Shown here piece by piece: positions 1-5,902 of a DNA stretch of 6,240 bases. The DNA comes from JBNRMR01 sp050309705. GTDB lineage: Bacteria > Bacillota > Clostridia > Christensenellales > UBA1750. A program made the translations under genes and the position numbers. The stretch spans positions 1 through 6,240 of the forward strand of contig JBNRMR010000122.1 of the NCBI GenBank assembly GCA_050309705.1. The letters are read 5' to 3'. Below the pieces are notes generated by a model. The model was not told the DNA's origin, did no database searches, and saw only the letters and a program-made list of their open reading frames with translations. How positions within the stretch are numbered: the stretch's first letter is position 1; every line of letters begins with the position of its first letter.

Positions 1-1248
1 GATTACCACGTCGGGTATGGTGAGGGTCAGGCTGTCGCCAGCCTTTGCCCAGAGGATGGTCTTAGGGCTTACTGTCAGCGATTTAAGCAAGCTGACGCTC
101 TTTCCCTCCAGGGAAATCATTGCTGCGGAGGGGAATGTCATTATCACAAAGAAGCATATTATGGACGGCAAAAAGCCGTAGAGCATGGAGCTTTCGAAAA
201 ACATGCCAAAGCCAAGGGTTTCCATCACAGCGTTTTTGCCGAAAATCAGCATGGCCACCGCCGCCATGGTGTAGAGCAACACGCCTATGCCCGCGTTCAT
301 CACCAGCACATAGGACGAAAAAAACCGACGCAGCTCCTTGCGGTAAAGAGCCATGAAGGGCGATGAACTCTTGCCGTTGCCGCCCTTGTAACGGGCCATT
401 TCACCCGAAACTGCAAAGGCTTCGTGCAGCCGCCCGATGTTTTTGGCAGCGATAAGGCTAATAATCCACATTGCGCCCACTGAAATAATCATGAATATGA
501 TGAAATCCGGCACGCTTGAGCCAGTTACTGCCCTGCTGTAGATTAATACCGGAGGGTATGCCCTTGTGACGGAGTCGAATATCTGCTGGCCGATGGAGGC
601 AAAGTCCATCAGCAGATCTTGAGACCTGAAAGAAATCACCATCGCAAAGACCAGCCCTACCATCGATATTATCATCGTTAGGGCGTTTTTTCGCTTAAAG
701 CGCCTGAGCAAGGCCATCAGCCCCGTTCCCACGGCGGCAGAGAGAGCCAATGGCAACATGGGCACGGCAAAGAGGGTCAGCAGGAACAATGGATAAAACG
801 CCGCCTGCGGCGAAGCGTAAACCGCGTGCAGAACACCTGCGGGCAGCAGCAAAACCGCCGCGAAGAAGAAGTCGAACATGTATAGAAGGAGCATCCTTGA
901 CGCTGACACCTTCCACGCTGGGACCGGCAGGCTCATCAGCAGATCATATTCCCTGAAGCTGAAAAGCACGTTCCCCGACCGAAACACCGACGCGAAGAAT
1001 GTCATGACGCTGGCCGCCACCATGATAATCGGCAGCAGCAGATCCTGCGCGCCGACCATTACGAGGGAGATCATCATGGCGTATTCGTACATCAGCGCCG
1101 ATCCAATAAGCAGCAAAACAATGGCCGCCATCCCCAGGCCGACAAGAAACTTTGCGCTCTTTCGCTGGAACCTGCTGTGGCGATTGGACTGATATACCCC
1201 GAAAAATGGCAAAAATCCGGCCTTTGCCAGGCGCCAGATATCAGCCAT
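1..1248 (-). CDS. ABC transporter membrane permease, large two-part type (C-terminus beyond the left edge)
   Basis: This is the membrane subunit of the ABC transporter whose ATPase lies just upstream; substrate unknown. From the ATG at 1248 the frame stays open for 416 codons to the window edge, so the 3' end is missing. The protein is strongly hydrophobic, with likely membrane segments near residues 34-52, 58-88, 117-139, 150-178, 189-206, 248-268, 312-335 and 357-380. Two similar cytoplasmic-looking stretches occur: YDLLMSLPVPAWKVSASRM (residues 101-119) and LLKSLTVSPKTILWAKA (387-403), each at a comparable place in its half. This fits the Firmicutes putative ABC exporter permeases of about 540 residues, so perhaps a quarter is missing. 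The start overlaps the ATPase stop by 8 bases (ATGGCTGA), with GGAG at 1259-1262 upstream, which suggests coupled translation. Family placement rests on motif memory and context, not on a search. Confidence 0.85.
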   Translation of the reverse strand, partial: MADIWRLAKAGFLPFFGVYQSNRHSRFQRKSAKFLVGLGMAAIVLLLIGSALMYEYAMMISLVMVGAQDLLLPIIMVAASVMTFFASVFRSGNVLFSFREYDLLMSLPVPAWKVSASRMLLLYMFDFFFAAVLLLPAGVLHAVYASPQAAFYPLFLLTLFAVPMLPLALSAAVGTGLMALLRRFKRKNALTMIISMVGLVFAMVISFRSQDLLMDFASIGQQIFDSVTRAYPPVLIYSRAVTGSSVPDFIIFMIISVGAMWIISLIAAKNIGRLHEAFAVSGEMARYKGGNGKSSSPFMALYRKELRRFFSSYVLVMNAGIGVLLYTMAAVAMLIFGKNAVMETLGFGMFFESSMLYGFLPSIICFFVIMTFPSAAMISLEGKSVSLLKSLTVSPKTILWAKAGDSLTLTIPDVVI

Positions 1249-1960
1249 GATCCGCCAGCTCCATGAATAGGTCCTCCAGACTGCCGTCACCTGTCACGTC
1301 CTCCGTAATTCCCGCCGCAACGATCTTGCCGTTTTTTATAATCGCCACCTTGTTGCAGAGCTTTTCAGCAACTTCCAAAATGTGAGTGCTGAAAAATATG
1401 GCGCTTCCAGCCTTGCACATTTCATGCATAATGCTCTTGACGGTGAAAGCCGCCTTCGGGTCCAGCCCCACGAAGGGCTCGTCCATCACCAGTAGTTTGG
1501 GCTGATGGATAAGCGCGGATATTATCGCAAGCTTTTGCTTCATTCCGTGGGAATATGCGGCGATCATGCCGCCCAGACTGTCCTTAATCTCCAGCATCTG
1601 TGCATATTCTTCGATGCGCTCCTCCCTTTGCGATGCGGGAACTCTGTATATATCACCGATGAACCGAAGATATCCTTCGCCTGTCATATGCTCGTACAAA
1701 TCAGGGTTGTCCGGTATGTAGGCCATCACCTTCTTGCACGCCACGGGATCATCCTTGAGGGAAATGCCATTTACGAATATCTCGCCCTCGTCAAATGAAA
1801 GCACCCCCACGGCGCAGCGGATTGTGGTGGTTTTACCTGCGCCGTTGTGGCCTATGAAGCCGAATATATCTCCCTCCTCGATTGTAATATCAAGGCCGTC
1901 AACCGCCCTCTTGCCCGAGCTATAGGTCTTTTTAAGATTATCTATTTTCAGTAGTTCCAA
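1241..1960 (-). CDS. ABC transporter ATP-binding protein
   Basis: This 239-residue cytoplasmic ATPase drives the adjacent permease. With the chosen start, Walker A is GHNGAGKTT (37-45), the signature loop is YSHGMKQKL (136-144, in place of LSGGQ), Walker B with catalytic Glu is LLVMDEP (156-162), the D-loop is GLDPKA (165-170) and the H-loop His is H193. The Q-loop position reads YIPDNPDLYE, with Asp84 where many relatives have Gln. I chose the TTG at 1960 because AAAGGAG (1969-1975) sits 8 bases upstream of it. The in-frame GTG at 1978 would swallow this ribosome binding site into the coding region and lies only about 7 bases after the expected transcription start. The single-domain form and pairing with one large permease fit ABC-2-like exporters of Firmicutes. 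Substrate cannot be read from the sequence; the ATPase call is secure, the exact start less so. Confidence 0.95.
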   Translation of the reverse strand: MELLKIDNLKKTYSSGKRAVDGLDITIEEGDIFGFIGHNGAGKTTTIRCAVGVLSFDEGEIFVNGISLKDDPVACKKVMAYIPDNPDLYEHMTGEGYLRFIGDIYRVPASQREERIEEYAQMLEIKDSLGGMIAAYSHGMKQKLAIISALIHQPKLLVMDEPFVGLDPKAAFTVKSIMHEMCKAGSAIFFSTHILEVAEKLCNKVAIIKNGKIVAAGITEDVTGDGSLEDLFMELADHG

Positions 1961-1968
1961 GCTTTCAT

Positions 1969-1975
1969 CTCCTTT
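1969..1975 (-). promoter_or_regulatory. Ribosome binding site that decides a TTG start
   Basis: AAAGGAG lies 8 bases before the TTG at 1960. It falls inside the longer reading that would begin at GTG 1978, so it argues for the shorter 239-residue ATPase. The ATG between them (1966-1968) is in another frame and meets a TGA after six codons. Confidence 0.75.
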
Positions 1976-1991
1976 CACCTTTCACAGTCTT

Positions 1992-2020
1992 ATTATACAT
2001 GATAGTCCGCCATGTTACAA
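1992..2020 (-). promoter_or_regulatory. Sigma-A type promoter of the ABC transporter genes
   Basis: On the minus strand TTGTAA (2015-2020) and an exact TATAAT (1992-1997) are separated by 17 bases. The -35 box matches TTGACA at four of six positions. Transcription should start near 1985, about 10 bases ahead of the ribosome binding site. It lies just after the mrp terminator, which is where a new unit would be expected to begin. I see no clear operator repeat beside it. Confidence 0.8.
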
Positions 2021-2051
2021 TCCTTTGGTAAATTTAATTCCCCTCTTTTGT

Positions 2052-2086
2052 AAAAAACAGCCGAACCATCCGGTCCGGCATTTTTT
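2052..2086 (-). terminator. Rho-independent terminator after mrp
   Basis: Read on the minus strand, an 8-bp stem GCCGGACC/GGTTCGGC (2072-2079 with 2060-2067) closes a GGAT loop (2068-2071). It is followed by TG and six T (2052-2057). Six A (2081-2086) precede the stem and could extend pairing with the T tract. The one imperfect pair is G-U on the minus strand transcript but would be A-C on the plus strand, so the hairpin is stronger in the direction of mrp. It starts 20 bases after the mrp stop codon. Confidence 0.88.
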
Positions 2087-2099
2087 CGCGTCATTTGCG

Positions 2100-2921
2100 T
2101 CACTTGATGTATTTTGTTTCCAGCTCGTTTATAACCGCGTCCATGTATGGGCGGTTTACCCTCTCGATTTCCCCTTCGTCGCAGAGCTTGGCCAGGTGCG
2201 GGTCCATGGGCATCTGCGCCAAAAGAGGCAGGCGCATCTTCTTAGCGATCTCCTCCGTGCCTTTGCCGGAAAACAGATCTATGCGCTTTTCGCAATCAGG
2301 GCACAGGATGTAGCTCATGTTCTCTATGAGCCCCAGCACGGGGATGTTCATCATCTGCGCCATCTGGCAGGCCTTTTGAACAATCATCGAAACCAGATCC
2401 TGAGGCGTGGTGACGACAAATATACCCTTCAGCGGCAGCGACTGGAATGCCGTCAGCGGCACATCCCCCGTTCCCGGAGGCATGTCGATCAACATCACGT
2501 CCACATCGCCCCACTTCACCTCGCTCCAAAACTGCTTGATAACCCCGGCAATGACTGGCCCACGCCATACCACGGGGCTGGTTTCATCCTCCAAAAGCAG
2601 ATTGATGCTCATTATCTTTATGCCGCTGGCGGTCTCGACTGGGTTTATGCCCTGATCATCACCGCTTGCCTTGGCGCTTATGCCGAACATTTTGGGGATG
2701 GATGGCCCGGTTATATCCGCGTCCATCACAGCCACCTTATAGCCCTTCCTGGCCAGCAGCGAGGCAATAATCCCCGTCGTGATGGATTTGCCCACCCCGC
2801 CCTTTCCGCTGACCACACCGAACACATTCTTCACACTGCTAAACGGATTTTCCTCCGCCATAAACTCTCTTTTATCGCATGCCTCGCCGCACGAGGCGCA
2901 CGCTCCTGCGCAATCGCTCAT
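2100..2921 (-). CDS. mrp: Mrp/NBP35-family iron-sulfur carrier ATPase
   Basis: This is a 273-residue cytosolic P-loop ATPase of the ParA/MinD superfamily; family members bind and transfer [4Fe-4S] clusters to client proteins. The N-terminus carries four cysteines, C4, C8, C11 and C15 (CX3CX2CX3C). The deviant Walker A is GKGGVGKS (39-46), the Walker A' region is VAVMDADITGPSIP (63-76), the Walker B region is LIDMPPGTGD (144-153), and the cluster-binding CPDC lies at 207-210, after the family motif IENMSY. Length is normal for the compact bacterial form. I chose the ATG at 2921 because AGGAG (2927-2931) precedes it and because the product then begins MSDCAGACASCG, as in clostridial relatives. 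An ATG at 2978 would add 19 residues but lacks a good ribosome binding site. It is the last gene before the terminator at 2052-2086. The partner apoproteins cannot be inferred from the neighbours. Confidence 0.95.
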   Translation of the reverse strand: MSDCAGACASCGEACDKREFMAEENPFSSVKNVFGVVSGKGGVGKSITTGIIASLLARKGYKVAVMDADITGPSIPKMFGISAKASGDDQGINPVETASGIKIMSINLLLEDETSPVVWRGPVIAGVIKQFWSEVKWGDVDVMLIDMPPGTGDVPLTAFQSLPLKGIFVVTTPQDLVSMIVQKACQMAQMMNIPVLGLIENMSYILCPDCEKRIDLFSGKGTEEIAKKMRLPLLAQMPMDPHLAKLCDEGEIERVNRPYMDAVINELETKYIK

Positions 2922-2926
2922 CTTCT

Positions 2927-2931
2927 CTCCT
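2927..2931 (-). promoter_or_regulatory. Ribosome binding site that decides the mrp start
   Basis: AGGAG followed by AGAAG and the ATG at 2921 gives a 5-base spacer. It falls within the longer possible reading from 2978 and therefore supports the shorter Mrp. Confidence 0.75.
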
Positions 2932-2981
2932 GTTCCCGCGGATGCAACTCCACGTTTCTTCTGTTTTATCATTACCATTTA

Positions 2982-3019
2982 CTGCTGCAAAAAGATCAAC
3001 CATTCAGCTTTTTCAGCAG
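2982..3019 (-). repeat. Imperfect inverted repeat spanning the stop codon ahead of mrp
   Basis: On the plus strand CTGCTGCAAAAAG (2982-2994) and CTTTTTCAGCAG (3008-3019) are complementary over 12 pairs with one bulged base (2988). The 13-base loop contains the stop codon (2996-2998) of the 129-residue gene. In the transcript, the arm nearer mrp starts right after that stop codon. No T tract follows on the minus strand, so this is not a standard terminator. It could be an RNA stability, processing or translation-coupling element, or chance. Confidence 0.5.
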
Positions 3020-3385
3020 GTCTTGGGATATTACCGCCAGTCCCGGCAACCCCTGGCCGCTTCTGTCCTCCAAAACCATTGCTATGCCCATGGATGTAAG
3101 CTCGCTTACACCTTCCTGGTCGGCGGGCGCCTCGCAATCATTTTGTGACATTCTGGCAATCAGCGAAAGCGCCTGTTCGCTCAGGCATTTTCTGACCTGC
3201 TGGGGAAAGAAGCGATAAACCTGCGCCAACCTTTCGACCAGAACCTTTTTGGAAAGCTTGGAGCCAAACTGATAGCCGGCCTTTTCTGCTGCCTCCAGGA
3301 TCTCCTCTCGCTTTAGCTGCACAATGAAGTCCTCTATGGGGAGCTGCTTGACACTTTCCTTAAATCTGATATCCACAATCTCCAC
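2996..3385 (-). CDS. Conserved-looking small protein of unknown function
   Basis: I do not recognise this 129-residue soluble protein with confidence. It has no signal peptide, membrane segment or metal-binding cluster. Residues 20-60 (IVQLKREEILEAAEKAGYQF then KLSKKVLVERLAQ) have the helix-turn-helix rhythm of SAP or Rho-N-like domains. A hydrophilic linker (81-92, QNDCEAPADQEG) leads to a C-terminal part (93-129) with GVSELTSMGIAMVLED and a final VISQDLLKKLNG. A nucleic-acid or adaptor role is a guess from this rhythm only. The start is GTG at 3385, with AGGG 8 bases upstream; the GTG at 3376, preceded by AGGTGG, is nearly as good. It follows the S41 gene by 36 bases in the same reading frame, and precedes mrp by 74 bases. 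It is probably real because it fills a gap in a tight operon-like run and has normal composition. Confidence 0.75.
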   Translation of the reverse strand: MEIVDIRFKESVKQLPIEDFIVQLKREEILEAAEKAGYQFGSKLSKKVLVERLAQVYRFFPQQVRKCLSEQALSLIARMSQNDCEAPADQEGVSELTSMGIAMVLEDRSGQGLPGLAVISQDLLKKLNG

Positions 3386-3421
3386 CTCTTTTTCCCTGCG
3401 AAACAGCCGGAACAGCGCCCC

Positions 3422-4624
3422 TTATTCGCCCAGGAGCTCCAGGGCCTTTTGGAGCTGGGCGTCGTCTTCGTCGCTCACCAGATATGGGTTCTGGTTGGCT
3501 TCGTCGCTATTTTCCACCACATAGTCGGGTGTCAGGCCCTCGCCGTGGATGTTCCTGCCGTTTGGCGTGTAATAATTTGCAATGGTTATCTTAAGAGATG
3601 CGCCGTCCTTCAAAGAGATCATACCCTGGACTATCCCTTTGCCGAAGGTCTGCTCGCCCACCAGGGCTCCCACTCCAAAATCCTGTATGGCGCCTGCCAA
3701 TATTTCGCTGGCGCTGGCGCTGTAGCCGTTCACCAGCACCACCAGTGGCAGCCCAAGATATTTGTTGTCGGAGCGCTCCTCCTCCCGGCTGCCGTACTTG
3801 TCCTCGGTGTAGACCACCACTCCCTCTGGCAGCAGGCTATCGGCGATCTTGACGGCGTAATCCACCAGTCCGCCGCCGTTATAGCGCAGGTCCAGTATCA
3901 GCCCCGTTGCGTTGCTGCTTTCGATCAAAGCCAACGCTTCGGTGAAGCCCTCCAAACAGTCGCCCTCAAAGGCGTTGATTTTGATGTATCCCTTGTCGCC
4001 GATCATCCGATATTCCACATTGTTTGCGGTGATCTCTGCGCGCATCACGTCCATCTCGATGTACTGGTCGCCCCTTTGGATGGTCAAGCCCACGCTGGTT
4101 CCGTCCTCGCCGCGGACTTTGGTGGTGATCTCCGTCAGCGAAAGGCCGCGCACATCCTCGCCGTCCACACCGACGATCCTGTCCCCCGGCTGCATGCCCG
4201 CCTCAAGGGCCGGGCTGTTTTTAAAGACGTTTATCACAGTGGAAACGCCGTCCGTGGCATCCTCAGTCATGCGCACGCCAATTCCGCTGTAGTTGCCCTG
4301 CTGCTCTCTCATCAGCTCCTGGTATTCCTCCGCCGTGTAGTAGTCGGCATAAATATCGCCCAAGGAATAGACCATGCCCTTCGCAGCCCCTGTAACCAAG
4401 CCCTCTTGTTCATATTCGTCTATGAAATACAGGTCGATATATTCCTCTATCTCGTCCAAGCGCATGTACTTCAGCAGCAGATCGTACATATCCTGGGAGA
4501 TTACGACCTTCCCCTCGCTCTTTTCAGCCGTATCCGCATCCACCTGGCCCACATAGTAGCCGCAGGCGAAGATAAGCGCCAGCGCCAATATGAACGAAAC
4601 AGTAACAGTTATCTTCTTAGCCAT
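3422..4624 (-). CDS. S41-family carboxy-terminal processing protease with PDZ domain
   Basis: This 400-residue protein is a CtpA/CtpB-like serine protease that would act outside the membrane, trimming or degrading proteins from their C-termini. Residues 5-26 form a single hydrophobic segment after MAKK, acting as a signal anchor or signal peptide. A helical region (about 40-105) precedes the PDZ domain (about 110-195), with YSGIGV at 112-117 and PGDRIVGVDGEDV at 146-158. The peptidase domain contains LDLRYNGGG (244-252), NGYSASASEI (299-308) and TFGKGIVQ (326-333). By family alignment the catalytic Ser is S304, the Lys is K329 (25 residues later, as in CtpB) and Q333 supports them. There is no added peptidoglycan-binding domain. 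GGGAG (4631-4635) sits 6 bases before the ATG. It starts 44 bases after the malic enzyme gene, with no terminator seen between them. The substrate is unknown; a role in sporulation or envelope quality control would only be inferred. Confidence 0.94.
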   Translation of the reverse strand: MAKKITVTVSFILALALIFACGYYVGQVDADTAEKSEGKVVISQDMYDLLLKYMRLDEIEEYIDLYFIDEYEQEGLVTGAAKGMVYSLGDIYADYYTAEEYQELMREQQGNYSGIGVRMTEDATDGVSTVINVFKNSPALEAGMQPGDRIVGVDGEDVRGLSLTEITTKVRGEDGTSVGLTIQRGDQYIEMDVMRAEITANNVEYRMIGDKGYIKINAFEGDCLEGFTEALALIESSNATGLILDLRYNGGGLVDYAVKIADSLLPEGVVVYTEDKYGSREEERSDNKYLGLPLVVLVNGYSASASEILAGAIQDFGVGALVGEQTFGKGIVQGMISLKDGASLKITIANYYTPNGRNIHGEGLTPDYVVENSDEANQNPYLVSDEDDAQLQKALELLGE

Positions 4625-4668
4625 TTGCTTCTCCCGACAATTAATGTTCTTTAAATTCTAGTCTCCCT

Positions 4669-5838
4669 TTATCTGCTGCAAGCGCCCGATTCAAGCGCCG
4701 CCTTCGCTACCGCCTTTGCAACAGCTTCGCTTATCCGCTTATCCAGCGCCGACGGCATTATCTTATCCACGCCCAAGCTTTCCCCCACCATGGAGCCGAT
4801 GGCAAGGGCTGCGGCAATCTTCATCTGATGATTGATAGTCTTGGCCCGAACATCCAGCGCGCCGCGGAATATTCCAGGGAAGGCCATCACATTGTTGATC
4901 TGATTGGGGAAATCGCTCCTGCCCGTCCCCACGATGAATGCGCCCGCGGCTTTGGCCTCATCAGGCATTATCTCCGGCGTTGGGTTTGCCATGGCGAATA
5001 CGATCGCCTTTTCCGCCATCGTCCGCACCATTTCCTGAGACAAAACACCCGGCGCCGAAACGCCGATGAACACATCTGCGCCCTTAATCACATCCGCCAA
5101 GGCGCCTTTTTCCAAATTGGGGTTGGTTTCCTCCGCCAACTTTGCCATGGCTTCGCTTAAAGATCCATCACCTGCAACCAGGGCGCCGGCCCTATCCACC
5201 ATGATTATGTTTCTTATCCCCGCGGAAAGAAGCAGGCGGCATATGGCGCTTCCCGCCGCACCAGCTCCGTTTATTATAACCTTTATTGAGGCAAAATCCT
5301 TGCCGGCAAGCTTGATGGCGTTTGAAAGAGCCGCAAGAACCACAACGGCAGTTCCGTGCTGATCGTCGTGGAAGACGGGGATGTCCAGCTCCTCGATCAA
5401 GCGCCGCTCGATCTCAAAGCATCTGGGTGCGGAGATATCCTCCAGATTGATGCCGCCGAAGGAGGGGGCAATCAGCTTCACGGTCCTGACGATATCCTCC
5501 ACATCCTTGCTTCCCACAAGTATGGGCACTGCGTCCACATCTCCAAAGGCCTTGAACAGAGCGGCCTTGCCTTCCATGACAGGAAGACCTGCCTCGGGCC
5601 CGATATCCCCCAGGCCCAGGACAGCCGTCCCGTCGGTGACCACCGCCACCAGATTACCCTTCCCTGTGTATTTATATACAAGCTCTTTGTCCCTGGCGAT
5701 CTCAACGCAAGGTGCGGCCACGCCAGGAGTGTAGCACAGCGAAAGATCCTCAGCGGTCTCAAGGGGCGCCTTCAGGCCGGTTCCTATCTTCCCCTGCCAT
5801 TTTTCATGGGCCAACAGTGCCCTTTCTTTGATATCCAT
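4669..5838 (-). CDS. Malic enzyme, small bacterial form (oxaloacetate-decarboxylating)
   Basis: This 389-residue cytosolic enzyme oxidatively decarboxylates malate to pyruvate and CO2 with reduction of NAD(P), linking four-carbon acids to pyruvate. The N-terminal catalytic domain shows CYTPGVAAPC with the catalytic Tyr at Y36, MEGKAALFKAFG with the catalytic Lys at K91, INLEDISAPRCFEIE with metal ligands E133 and D134, and FHDDQHGTA with D159. The nucleotide-binding domain has GAGAAG at 191-196, and an acidic residue (D215) at the end of the second strand, which hints at NAD over NADP. ANPTPEI and GTGRSDFPNQINN near the C-terminus are family hallmarks. Length is typical for the short bacterial form and no phosphotransacetylase-like extension is present. 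AGGAGG (5843-5848) lies 4 bases before the ATG. It follows the regulator gene by 64 bases. Cofactor preference is inference. Confidence 0.96.
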   Translation of the reverse strand: MDIKERALLAHEKWQGKIGTGLKAPLETAEDLSLCYTPGVAAPCVEIARDKELVYKYTGKGNLVAVVTDGTAVLGLGDIGPEAGLPVMEGKAALFKAFGDVDAVPILVGSKDVEDIVRTVKLIAPSFGGINLEDISAPRCFEIERRLIEELDIPVFHDDQHGTAVVVLAALSNAIKLAGKDFASIKVIINGAGAAGSAICRLLLSAGIRNIIMVDRAGALVAGDGSLSEAMAKLAEETNPNLEKGALADVIKGADVFIGVSAPGVLSQEMVRTMAEKAIVFAMANPTPEIMPDEAKAAGAFIVGTGRSDFPNQINNVMAFPGIFRGALDVRAKTINHQMKIAAALAIGSMVGESLGVDKIMPSALDKRISEAVAKAVAKAALESGACSR

Positions 5839-5842
5839 TTTC

Positions 5843-5848
5843 CCTCCT
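5843..5848 (-). promoter_or_regulatory. Strong ribosome binding site of the malic enzyme gene
   Basis: An exact AGGAGG is followed by GAAA and the ATG at 5838. It fixes the start and suggests efficient translation compared with the weaker sites of the neighbouring genes. Confidence 0.8.
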
Positions 5849-5902
5849 GCTTTCCTGTGAAATTACGGTGTTGCAATGGCTTGGGCTCTTTGCGAAAACA
5901 GA

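Noticed and set aside
1991..2010. Six-codon open frame (ATG GCG GAC ...) just before the ABC ATPase, preceded by AAAGGA
   Set aside because: It overlaps the -35 to -10 region of the promoter, so it would not be on the main transcript.
2922..2978. Longer Mrp starting at ATG 2978
   Set aside because: The added 19 residues are Lys/Gly-rich and contain the ribosome binding site for the ATG at 2921; family members begin close to the cysteine cluster.
2025..3218. Plus-strand open frame of 397 codons opposite mrp and part of the 129-residue gene
   Set aside because: The product is His-rich and featureless, it crosses a terminator and two minus-strand genes, and no ribosome binding site or promoter of note precedes it.
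4562..4624. Cys21 of the S41 protease as a lipoprotein attachment site
   Set aside because: The preceding residues (IFA) do not match a good lipobox, mainly because of Phe at -2; a signal anchor or ordinary signal peptide is more likely.
3449..4654. Plus-strand open frame of 401 codons opposite the S41 gene
   Set aside because: It mirrors the S41 gene codon for codon, has a His- and Ala-rich composition with no motif, and the minus-strand product has full catalytic signatures.
4625..4668. Possible weak promoter (TAGAAT) before the S41 gene
   Set aside because: No acceptable -35 box lies at 16-18 bases; the gap is short enough for co-transcription with malic enzyme.
5847..5901. CTGTTTTC and GAAAGCAG could pair across the regulator-malic enzyme gap and cover part of the ribosome binding site
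   Set aside because: Only 8 pairs with one wobble around a loop of about 39 bases; too weak to claim as a regulatory structure.
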